From Lachnospiraceae bacterium (GTDB lineage Bacteria > Bacillota > Clostridia > Lachnospirales > Lachnospiraceae): DNA of 6,426 bases. This document shows, in pieces, positions 1-6,238 of this stretch. The translations under genes and the position numbers were made by a program. Below the pieces are notes generated by a model. That model was not told the origin of the DNA and searched no databases. It was given only the letters and a program-made list of their open reading frames with translations. The stretch covers positions 29,083 to 35,508 of the forward strand of contig JAAUZS010000083.1 in NCBI GenBank assembly GCA_014804495.1, read 5' to 3'. Numbering within the stretch: position 1 is the first letter of the stretch; every line of letters starts with the position of its first letter.

Positions 1-278
1 GCAACGGCAGCGGCCATTTTCGGCGTAACCTCTCCATACATTGCGTCAGCGATGATGATTCCTATGGGACCGACAATGATATCTGCATTACGGCAGCCAA
101 CGATTACTGCATTCTCGCCGGTAGCTGCGTGGTCGGCGCCTGCTTTCAGCATCACGGAAGCGGCGGTGCTGTTTGTGCCAACTGCGGTGACGGAAGCCTT
201 CGGTATATTTTGTTTTATAGCGGTAACAAGCTGTCTGCCGACACCACCGCCTTGAGCGTCGATTACTAATATGTTCAT
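1..278 (-). CDS. DUF3842 family protein, 3' end outside window
   Basis: This is a small cytosolic protein of unknown biochemical function. The first 92 codons are visible, starting at the ATG at 278-276; the rest lies beyond the left edge. The translation opens MNILVIDAQGGGVGRQLV, a beta strand followed by a glycine-rich turn (GGGVG at residues 10-14) as in Rossmann-like nucleotide-binding folds. Further in are a GTN segment (35-37), MLKAGADHAATGENA (43-57) and DIIVGPIGIIIADAM (66-80), all of which I recognise as the DUF3842 pattern. Family members are about 130-140 residues as I recall, so roughly a third is missing. Its ATG overlaps the stop codon of the upstream SCP2-like gene by one base (TAATG), and no separate Shine-Dalgarno is needed beyond what the end of that gene offers, so translational coupling is likely. 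Nucleotide binding is inferred from the glycine turn only. The family call is fairly secure; the role is unknown. Confidence 0.85.
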   Translation of the reverse strand, partial: MNILVIDAQGGGVGRQLVTAIKQNIPKASVTAVGTNSTAASVMLKAGADHAATGENAVIVGCRNADIIVGPIGIIIADAMYGEVTPKMAAAV

Positions 279-637
279 TATTTTTTAGAACCCTTTTTAG
301 AACTTTTTTTCTTTTTGCTTTCAATCAGACCTTTTAATTTCAATGCTTTGTCAATATTTCCTTCTACTTTTAGCTTTTGAAGGGTGACAGCCATAATCGG
401 GTCGAGTTCGCCCTTTGCAATTTTTATCAGTGTTTCTGCTTTGCATGTAAACATGGCATCTCTGTCATAATATTCATACGGCTCCACATACAGCTTGCCG
501 TCTTTTACCTCAGCATAGAAAATTCCCTGTGCTTCGCCTGTAATATTGAACTGATATGCCAGATGCTCATTCACGTCGCTTACATCTGCGTTCATGAATT
601 CGGATTTTACGCTTGAAAATAATTCTTCATATGTCAT
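278..637 (-). CDS. SCP2 sterol-binding domain-like small protein
   Basis: This 119-residue protein resembles the SCP2 (sterol carrier protein 2) family, whose members bind lipids or other hydrophobic ligands; in anaerobic Firmicutes the ligand is unknown. The domain fills nearly the whole protein. Residues 27-52 form the strand region (AYQFNITGEAQGIFYAEV, then DGKLYVEP), and 76-101 carry the typical ending GELDPIMAVTLQKLKVEG followed by a helix. There is no signal peptide or membrane segment. The tail at 108-119 is strongly basic, with 8 Lys in 12 residues, and might contact RNA, DNA or membrane (inference). The start is the ATG at 637-635 because AAAGGGGGA lies 8 bases upstream. The frame stays open to 700, but the extra 21 codons have no ribosome site and overlap the promoter. 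It is the first gene of the leftward operon and overlaps the DUF3842 start by one base. Confidence 0.85.
   Translation of the reverse strand: MTYEELFSSVKSEFMNADVSDVNEHLAYQFNITGEAQGIFYAEVKDGKLYVEPYEYYDRDAMFTCKAETLIKIAKGELDPIMAVTLQKLKVEGNIDKALKLKGLIESKKKKSSKKGSKK
282..303. repeat. 12-base-period tandem repeat in the Lys-rich tail
   Basis: The ten bases TTTTTAGAAC occur at 282-291 and again at 294-303, a period of 12 bases or four codons. On the coding (minus) strand this encodes the S-K-K-G-S-K-K ending of the SCP2-like protein, next to further Lys codons. It looks like a slippage-type duplication that lengthened a basic tail just before the TAATG junction. Confidence 0.6.
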
Positions 638-671
638 TTGAAATTCCCCCTTTTTAAAGTATGTATTTGCA

Positions 672-700
672 AGTATAAACGGAAAAAACAGTTTCTCCAA
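672..700 (-). promoter_or_regulatory. sigma-A-type promoter for SCP2/DUF3842 operon
   Basis: On the minus strand the -35 is TTGGAG (700-695), the spacer is exactly 17 bases, and the -10 is TATACT (677-672). The -35 is weak (3 of 6 bases match the consensus) and the -10 is good (5 of 6). Transcription would begin near 665, giving a leader of about 28 bases that contains the AAAGGGGGA ribosome site. This supports the short start at 637 over the longer open frame. Confidence 0.5.
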
Positions 701-702
701 AC

Positions 703-731
703 TTGCGTTTTAATTATATTTAGAGTATCAT
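703..731 (+). promoter_or_regulatory. sigma-A-type promoter for the DUF2339 gene
   Basis: TTGCGT (703-708), a 17-base spacer and TATCAT (726-731) form a plausible promoter; the -10 differs from TATAAT at one base. The start of transcription would be near 738. Its -35 lies 2 bases from the -35 of the leftward promoter, so the two are back to back and polymerases could interfere with each other. With this start point, the TTG codon at 753 would have only about 15 bases of leader. Confidence 0.5.
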
Positions 732-773
732 TTATTTAAATATAGGTCAATATTGTTTTTTGATATACGAAAA

Positions 774-3086
774 ATGGAGAAGAATAATTTGAATATGTTT
801 AATGATTTAAATAAAAATAATGTACATAATAATGTAATTTATAATAATGAAAGTAATAAAAATCTGAATAATATAGAAGCTTCTATTCTGAATTACGAAA
901 ACCGTCTGCTTACAGACAGAAAGCAGTTGAATGATTTGATTTATGAATATAATAATCAGAATGTCAATAGTTCAATACTGGATTATAAAATAAAATATTT
1001 GCAGACGGAAATTGATTATATGAATAATCAGCTGAGTATGTTGAGGATGGGTATGCAGGAGCGGATGAAAGATTCAGAGTCTCAGCATACTGTAATTAAG
1101 CGGATCGACGCGATGCCGCAACAGCAAGCACAGAATATGCAGTATCAGAATGCAATGTCACAGCCGCAAGTTCCACACTCTCAGCCTCAGAATAAGGCGG
1201 ACAAACCGAAGGATTTGGAAAACATGATTGGTAAGTCATGGATGGGGATATTTGCCTCTATTCTGATTTTTATAAGCTTTATTTTGTTTGCAACTCTGCT
1301 GGCTCCATTTATAACAGATACGATTAAAATGATAGCTATGTATGTAGTTAGTATTCTGCTTACGACATTTGGTCTGTTGAAATTAAGAAAGAATAATAAC
1401 AAGCTCTATCTGGCAATCAGCAGCTGTGGTATCGGTGCGGTATACATATCCTTGCTTCTGACTAATCTGTATTTTAAGGCAATAGGAGATATTGCGCTAT
1501 ACGTTTTCATTTTGGTATGGGCAGTATTTGTCTGTTATTTATCGAAATGGCAGGATAGGATATTTCAGATAATAGGGCAGTGCGGTATTACGATTGCATT
1601 GTTTTTTGGGATTATCTTATGTGCAAAAACTCATGACAGTACTAAATTATTACTGCTGAGCCTGTTCTTTGCGGTGACCGCCGCTATTTTCTATGTGAGC
1701 AATTATAGCAGGGAATTTCATGAAAACATCGTGAACAATGCCTTTAACTGTATTAATGTGTTTCAATTATTGATGGGAATCTGTGTATTGACTTCTGCGA
1801 TATCTTTCTGGAATGCAACGTCAGAGGAATTGGAGAGGCATTTAATTGAATTAGCTGAATATAATACAAAAGTTAATATTATAAGTGCAGGAATTATCAT
1901 TTTTTTGATATTACAATTTGTTTTATACCTTATTACAAAATTAAAAGAAAAGAATACGGGTTTTGGTATATTTACTATTATTAATACCATTCTGCTGATG
2001 CTCTATATTGCCAATATAACGTATAGTAATGACGGTTCTAATAGTGTCACCGGAATTATTTTTATAATTATAGGCGTTGCCTTGCTCGCCGTGGCGGAGA
2101 AAAAATTTGACAACAGGAAGGATGACGGAAAAGTCCTGATACAGTGTTTCACCCTGCCGGTATTTATCATATCCGTATCTATGATTCCATTTTTCCGTAG
2201 TCATATCGGAGTGTCATTTGTTATGATTCTTTTTATACTACTGGGATATTATAAAGATGATTACGTCTATAAATATATGAGTTTACTGACGGCAGTAATT
2301 TATTGTTTATCCGATTTAAAGTATTCTGTCGAGTATCTCTGCCTCGGACTGTTGTTCTTTGCCGTTCTGGGAGTTTGTATGTATGTTAAAAAAGAGCAAT
2401 ATAGCGGTATATTTAAGCAGCTATCCTACGTGGCAGGTTTTTTCTTCATCATTATAAGCCTGACATATGTACTTGGCGATCTGAATGTAAGTTACGATGT
2501 TGATATGACAATCATGATTACCGTCGTCTCAGCTTTGAATATGTTTGCGATGAAGAGTAGGTTTGTAAAGGATTTTAAGACACTGCAAACAGAAAAACAC
2601 AGCGTAAATGTCACCCGGACAATTAATGCAATGCTCATGGTTGTAAGCTTATATAAAGTTATGGCAGTTGACAATGAGATATGCCACTTCATACTTGTTT
2701 TGATGGCAATTATGATTTTCGTGGCTAATACGAAAAACCTTGTAGAGCAGAATAAAGACATGTGGCCGGGAATATACATAGGGGTTAAACTTACCGTTCT
2801 GCTTATTACAATATTATGCTCTTATGAAGCTGCTAATTATGTAATCAGTATTTCAGCATTTTTATTTGCCATTATCAGCATTGTGCTTGGATTTAGATTT
2901 TACGTAAAGTCATTTAGGATATATGGACTGTTCCTTTCAATGTTCAGTGTAGCAAAATTGATTTTGGTTGACATAAGTTATGATAATACACTGGGACATG
3001 CTTTAAGCTTCTTTATTTGCGGAATATTATGCTTCATTATCAGTATGATTTATCATCTGATTGATAAAAAGATGCAGGTTAAATAA
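774..3086 (+). CDS. DUF2339-type polytopic membrane protein
   Basis: This is a large inner-membrane protein of about 770 residues and unknown function. Residues 4-65 are very Asn-rich (22 Asn in 62). About 34-100 is heptad-like and charged, a probable coiled coil. About 112-143 is a Gln/Pro-rich linker (QQQAQ, QPQVPHSQPQ). From about 156 to the end there are roughly 20 hydrophobic segments. The membrane part begins ENMIGKSWMGIFASILIF, resembling the IGxxWLxxxG start of DUF2339. It ends with the R-x2-GLxL...K(728)-x4-D(733)...LSFxxxGxxxxxxSxxYxL pattern that I take as the family's C-terminal signature. The start is uncertain. ATG 774 is the first ATG but has no good ribosome site. TTG 753 has only AGG 6 bases upstream. 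GGAGAAG at 776-782 would better serve TTG 789 (9 bases after GGAG) or ATG 795. It has its own promoter and is divergent from the SCP2 operon. Family call fairly good; role unknown. Confidence 0.85.
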   Translation: MEKNNLNMFNDLNKNNVHNNVIYNNESNKNLNNIEASILNYENRLLTDRKQLNDLIYEYNNQNVNSSILDYKIKYLQTEIDYMNNQLSMLRMGMQERMKDSESQHTVIKRIDAMPQQQAQNMQYQNAMSQPQVPHSQPQNKADKPKDLENMIGKSWMGIFASILIFISFILFATLLAPFITDTIKMIAMYVVSILLTTFGLLKLRKNNNKLYLAISSCGIGAVYISLLLTNLYFKAIGDIALYVFILVWAVFVCYLSKWQDRIFQIIGQCGITIALFFGIILCAKTHDSTKLLLLSLFFAVTAAIFYVSNYSREFHENIVNNAFNCINVFQLLMGICVLTSAISFWNATSEELERHLIELAEYNTKVNIISAGIIIFLILQFVLYLITKLKEKNTGFGIFTIINTILLMLYIANITYSNDGSNSVTGIIFIIIGVALLAVAEKKFDNRKDDGKVLIQCFTLPVFIISVSMIPFFRSHIGVSFVMILFILLGYYKDDYVYKYMSLLTAVIYCLSDLKYSVEYLCLGLLFFAVLGVCMYVKKEQYSGIFKQLSYVAGFFFIIISLTYVLGDLNVSYDVDMTIMITVVSALNMFAMKSRFVKDFKTLQTEKHSVNVTRTINAMLMVVSLYKVMAVDNEICHFILVLMAIMIFVANTKNLVEQNKDMWPGIYIGVKLTVLLITILCSYEAANYVISISAFLFAIISIVLGFRFYVKSFRIYGLFLSMFSVAKLILVDISYDNTLGHALSFFICGILCFIISMIYHLIDKKMQVK

Positions 3087-3100
3087 ATATATACTGATAT

Positions 3101-3120
3101 TTGTGACAGCAATGTCACAA
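3101..3120. repeat. perfect inverted repeat, 8-base arms, GCAA loop
   Basis: TTGTGACA (3101-3108) and TGTCACAA (3113-3120) are exact reverse complements around GCAA. As RNA this is an 8-pair stem with a stable GNRA-type tetraloop, 14 bases after the DUF2339 stop codon. It is followed only by TTTCG, so it is a weak terminator candidate at best. It ends 10 bases upstream of the -35 of the next gene, so it could instead be a binding site for a dimeric regulator. The sequence alone does not decide between the two. Confidence 0.55.
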
Positions 3121-3130
3121 TTTCGATATC

Positions 3131-3159
3131 TTGATATTGCACTAAAATAATGCTATCAT
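3131..3159 (+). promoter_or_regulatory. strong extended -10 promoter for the EAL gene
   Basis: TTGATA (3131-3136), a 17-base spacer and TATCAT (3154-3159) match the sigma-A consensus at 5 of 6 positions in each box. TG at 3151-3152, one base before the -10, makes it an extended -10 promoter. Transcription would start near 3166, giving a leader of about 65 bases. A small dyad, ATATC-TT-GATAT (3126-3137), overlaps the -35 and could be an operator. This is the best promoter in the window and shows that the EAL gene need not depend on the DUF2339 gene. Confidence 0.65.
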
Positions 3160-3231
3160 ATTTATATATGTTTTGGTAAAGTTTGGCTTCATAATATAAG
3201 ATAAAGTTACTGAAGAAGGATGGGGATAGGA

Positions 3232-5154
3232 ATGAAAACAGCGGCTTATTTCGACTATTGCGCACTTATCATTTTGTTACTGATACTTATTGCCATGATA
3301 ATTCGGAGAATGACGAAGGGGAAATTAAATCGTTGTTTTTTGACGATGCTGATAGTTGTGCTTATATCGGATATAGCAGATATCGGAACGATTCATCTGG
3401 AATATGTATCCGGGTATGTTACAATTAAATACATGACTCATACTCTGTACCTTATGTCCCACATTCTGACTCCTTTTTCCTATGTTATCTATATTATTGC
3501 ACAGGCAGATATATGGCATAAATTAAGGCGGAACAGATTTCAGAAGATACTGCTTTTTGGACCGATTCTGGTGGTTGCTGCTGCACTGGCGGTCAATCCA
3601 TTTACACATATTATGTTTTATCTGGATGAAAACGATGCATATACCAGAGGCAGCTGTTTTCTGCTCCTTTATATCGTGACTGTTGTTTTGTGTGCGCTGG
3701 GTCTTTATTATGCTTTTAAGTATAAAGAGCTGTTTGACTCAAAACGTTTCGCTGCACTTATAGCGCTGGTTCCGATAATGTTTGTTGCAGTTGTGGTTCA
3801 GTTCTTTTATCCGGAGCTTTTAGTGGAGATGTTTTCGCTTTCATGCGGTATCCTACTGATATGTATGGTGATTCAGAGACCGGAAGAAGTTATTGATACT
3901 GAGACCGGGCTATGCAAATTAAGCGCATATGTTGCTGATGTAAATAGAGCGGCTGAAAATGAAAAGCCACTGCAAATCATAATGATAAATATAACTAACT
4001 ATTATGCCGTTCGGGATATGCTGGGATACGATGGTATAAATAGGGTATTGAAGGATATTGCGGATAAAATAGTTGACTTTGACAGAAAGCAAATGATACG
4101 GGCAGAGCTGTATTATCTGGGAGCAGGTAAATTCCGGCTTGCTATTGACGAACTGCATTTTGACAAGACAGAAGAAAATGCAAGGATGATCAATGAGCTT
4201 ATGAAAGGTGGATTTTCGCTTAATCAGATGGACTTAAATCTTGTACACTGCGTCTGCATTGCAAGATGTCCTGAAGATTTTCCGGATGTTGAGTCTCTGC
4301 TTGCATTTGGAAATGAATTGAATACAATTCCATATACAGGAGAGGTCCTTTATGCTTCCAATATTTTTAAGAAGAATTTTTATGACATAAGAAAAGATGT
4401 GGACAGCATCATCGAGAGAGCTTTGGCAGACCATAATTTTTCCGTTTATTATCAGCCGATTTATTCCGTGGAAGAAGGACGTTTTAATTCAGCGGAAGCT
4501 CTGCTCAGGCTTAAGGATGAAAAGTACGGATTCGTTCCGCCGGATATTTTCATACCGGCGGCTGAAAAGAGCGGCGCTATTCATAAAATCGGAGCATTTG
4601 TGTTAGAGGAGGTCTGCAGATTCATTGCCAGTGCAGAATATCAGGCATTGAATCTCGATTATGTAGAAATCAATCTTTCCGTGGTACAGTGTATGCGCAG
4701 CGACTTGGCGGATCAGGTCATGGATATTCTTAACCGCTTTAGGATCAGACCGGAGCAGATTAATCTGGAAATTACCGAAACCGCTGCATCTTATTCTCAG
4801 AATGCCCTGATTCAGAATCTGAATGTTTTAAATGAAGCGGGAATCAGCTTTTCGCTGGATGATTTCGGAACAGGATATTCCAATATGCTTCGTATTGCTT
4901 CGCTTCCGTTCCATATTGTTAAGCTTGATAAGAGCTTCGTTGGCGGAGAAGCCAATTCCAAACTTTTGATTATGCTTAGGAATACAATCAGGATGTTTAA
5001 GGCAATGAACATGAAGATAGTAGTAGAAGGAGTAGAGACAGAAGACATGGTGAAACAATTCTCTGATATGGAATGTGAATATATTCAGGGATATTATTAC
5101 TCCAAACCGCTGCCGAAGGATGAATTTGTGAAATTTATACGGAATAATTTTTAA
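3232..5154 (+). CDS. 7TM c-di-GMP phosphodiesterase, degenerate GGDEF + EAL
   Basis: This 640-residue membrane protein is predicted to hydrolyse cyclic di-GMP to pGpG. Seven hydrophobic segments (about 9-24, 36-56, 71-90, 106-124, 143-162, 173-193, 200-214) form a 7TM sensor-like module with no known ligand. A GGDEF-type domain follows (about 222-375) but is degenerate. GGDEF reads GAGKF (297-301), the metal-binding DxD reads N253-I-T255, and the GHxxGD segment is changed to GYDGIN, so cyclase activity should be absent. The EAL domain (about 385-640) keeps EAL (422-424, in EALLRL), N481, E513 in LEITET, D543 and D544 in DDFGTG, K564, E599 in VVEGVE and Q619, so it should be active. I chose the ATG at 3232 because GGGGA lies 5 bases upstream; the in-frame ATG at 3220 directly abuts GAAGAAGG with no spacing and would add four residues. 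It has its own promoter and is convergent with DUF1848. Confidence 0.92.
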   Translation: MKTAAYFDYCALIILLLILIAMIIRRMTKGKLNRCFLTMLIVVLISDIADIGTIHLEYVSGYVTIKYMTHTLYLMSHILTPFSYVIYIIAQADIWHKLRRNRFQKILLFGPILVVAAALAVNPFTHIMFYLDENDAYTRGSCFLLLYIVTVVLCALGLYYAFKYKELFDSKRFAALIALVPIMFVAVVVQFFYPELLVEMFSLSCGILLICMVIQRPEEVIDTETGLCKLSAYVADVNRAAENEKPLQIIMINITNYYAVRDMLGYDGINRVLKDIADKIVDFDRKQMIRAELYYLGAGKFRLAIDELHFDKTEENARMINELMKGGFSLNQMDLNLVHCVCIARCPEDFPDVESLLAFGNELNTIPYTGEVLYASNIFKKNFYDIRKDVDSIIERALADHNFSVYYQPIYSVEEGRFNSAEALLRLKDEKYGFVPPDIFIPAAEKSGAIHKIGAFVLEEVCRFIASAEYQALNLDYVEINLSVVQCMRSDLADQVMDILNRFRIRPEQINLEITETAASYSQNALIQNLNVLNEAGISFSLDDFGTGYSNMLRIASLPFHIVKLDKSFVGGEANSKLLIMLRNTIRMFKAMNMKIVVEGVETEDMVKQFSDMECEYIQGYYYSKPLPKDEFVKFIRNNF

Positions 5155-5168
5155 GAAAGAATAATAAG

Positions 5169-5185
5169 CCTCCCACAGGGGGAGA
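5169..5185 (-). terminator. weak terminator candidate for the DUF1848 gene
   Basis: Between the two convergent genes, CTCCC (5170-5174) and GGGAG (5180-5184) can form a 5-pair stem with a 5-base loop. Read leftward, the stem is followed by GCTTATTATTCTTTCTT, a broken U-rich stretch, about 50 bases after the DUF1848 stop codon. Read rightward, it is followed by an A-rich sequence, so it cannot be an intrinsic terminator for the EAL gene. The stem is short and the U tract interrupted, so this is tentative. The rest of the 81-base convergent gap holds only a small dyad, CCAC-CA-GTGG (5201-5210). Confidence 0.35.
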
Positions 5186-5235
5186 ATACAAGAAAAGTAT
5201 CCACCAGTGGCAGAGTTTGCAAGAGGCTTTGTATC

Positions 5236-6168
5236 CTATAAGTCGAAAATATTTAATTGCCCGTTCTTCCAGGATTTTTGTTCGGCCTGTTTTATTACAT
5301 CGTTTTCACATACCTCCCCAATCAGAAGCGGGGAGGTTTTATTATGTAATTTCATGTTTTTTACAACAGTTTTCCTGTCATAGTTTGCATAACAATACAG
5401 ACAGCCATGGGCACAAGTGTTATATGCGCCGATATCTGCTCCAAGCAGGCAGGAACATTCCTTTCGTGCCATTTTCTTTGACGGCACATCCAGCTTACAG
5501 CCCAAGGCTTTCTCTAGTACCGGCTTTGACATGCAGCCGTCCGCGTCCACATTTTCACGAACAAGCGCGGCATTTTCACAGCATAAATGTATCTGCAAGC
5601 CATACTCTTTTGCAGTTTCGGAAAAGGCGGCTATCAGCCTTTCCTGTTCTTTGTCTGAGATACTGCGGACTCCGCGAAAATTCCTCAGAGTTTTTTCATA
5701 CAAATCAATAAAACTCACTACGCATTGCTCTGTGTATCCCGAAAGTGCTTTTGCCATTTTATGAAACTGCTCTATATGATAATCGACGGAATACTTGCCC
5801 GTAATGAAAATGGGATCGTACCTCCAGCTTGTCCGATTCTTGCCGACCAATGCAGAAAGCTTTTTAAAAGATACCATCACCTGTTCTGCGGGCGGCACAT
5901 AAGGCTCGATATCTTCTCCGTATGGAGTGATTGTCACAAACCAAAACGTATCAAATGCGGATAGCAATGAAATCCTCTCAAGCATTGGGAAAGGATTCTT
6001 CGTACAGAATACCATAATGTCTATGATTTCAGGAGACAAAAGGTATTTGCTGACCTGTGCCGGATTGTAGGGATTGCGGACAAGCACGTAGCCTTCCTTT
6101 ATACGGTTATAAAACCAGTCGCTGTAAAAAGCCGGGATGTCCGTTCGGCTGCCTGTATTCAGTATCAT
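5236..6168 (-). CDS. DUF1848 family protein with radical-SAM-like Cys cluster
   Basis: This 310-residue, probably soluble protein is of unknown function. It opens with SRTDIPAFYSDWFYNRIKEG (7-26), then VRNPYNP (30-36) and VFCTKNP (53-59), which I recognise as DUF1848. Near the C terminus, CSC (238-240) precedes DIGAYNTC (245-252) and the CX3CX2C cluster C252, C256, C259 in CAHGCLYCYAN, the spacing used by radical SAM enzymes to hold a 4Fe-4S cluster. SPLLIGEV (279-286) and the QKSW-x-NGQLNIFD ending also fit. An Fe-S cluster is therefore likely and SAM chemistry possible, but neither reaction nor substrate is known. The length is normal for the family and the gene appears intact. The start at the ATG at 6168-6166 is supported by GAGGAG (6183-6178), 9 bases upstream. 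It is convergent with the EAL gene and divergent from the sigma factor. Confidence 0.88.
   Translation of the reverse strand: MILNTGSRTDIPAFYSDWFYNRIKEGYVLVRNPYNPAQVSKYLLSPEIIDIMVFCTKNPFPMLERISLLSAFDTFWFVTITPYGEDIEPYVPPAEQVMVSFKKLSALVGKNRTSWRYDPIFITGKYSVDYHIEQFHKMAKALSGYTEQCVVSFIDLYEKTLRNFRGVRSISDKEQERLIAAFSETAKEYGLQIHLCCENAALVRENVDADGCMSKPVLEKALGCKLDVPSKKMARKECSCLLGADIGAYNTCAHGCLYCYANYDRKTVVKNMKLHNKTSPLLIGEVCENDVIKQAEQKSWKNGQLNIFDL
5312..5345 (+). terminator. rightward intrinsic terminator inside the DUF1848 gene
   Basis: ACCTCCCC (5312-5319) and GGGGAGGT (5330-5337) form a perfect 8-pair, GC-rich stem around a 10-base loop. Read rightward it is followed by TTTATTAT. Read leftward it is followed by TATGTG, so it works as a terminator in the rightward direction only. 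It is the best terminator downstream of the EAL gene but lies about 160 bases past that stop, inside the last 100 bases of the opposing DUF1848 gene. There the stem encodes the T-S-P and G-E-V either side of the L-L-I loop segment. Confidence 0.6.
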
Positions 6169-6209
6169 TTCATTACGCTCCTCATATTGTAATTATTTCT
6201 CTGGATTCT

Positions 6210-6238
6210 ATGATACTACAAATTAAAAAAATCCGAAA
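6210..6238 (-). promoter_or_regulatory. possible promoter for the DUF1848 gene
   Basis: On the minus strand TATCAT (6215-6210) is a good -10. The hexamer 17 bases upstream, TTTCGG (6238-6233), matches the -35 consensus poorly, and there is no extended -10. Transcription would start near 6203, giving a leader of about 35 bases that contains the GAGGAG ribosome site. Only the position and the -10 support it. Confidence 0.3.

Noticed and set aside
88..324. 78-codon leftward open frame overlapping the SCP2 and DUF3842 genes
   Set aside because: It spans the junction of two real genes in another frame and reads as an Arg-rich artefact without a ribosome site.
638..700. 21-residue N-terminal extension of the SCP2-like protein
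   Set aside because: The upstream ATG has no ribosome site and the extension would overlap the promoter boxes; ATG 637 has AAAGGGGGA at good spacing.
726..731. The same -10 word, TATCAT, at three promoters (726-731, 3154-3159, 6215-6210), hinting at a shared alternative sigma factor
   Set aside because: TATCAT is one base from the sigma-A consensus and frequent in AT-rich DNA; the -35 boxes differ from one another and two of the three fit sigma-A at 17-base spacing.
3102..3119. CRP-like site TGTGA-N8-TCACA
   Set aside because: The half-sites match CRP-type boxes, but the spacing is 8 rather than the usual 6, so I kept it only as an unassigned inverted repeat.
5201..5210. CCAC-CA-GTGG dyad in the convergent gap as a terminator
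   Set aside because: Only four pairs with a two-base loop and no U tract on either side.
5217..5711. 164-codon rightward open frame opposite the DUF1848 gene
   Set aside because: It lies antisense to a well-supported family protein, has no convincing ribosome site, and its translation is His/Ser/Arg/Phe-rich with no recognisable domain. It is a shadow of the opposing codons.
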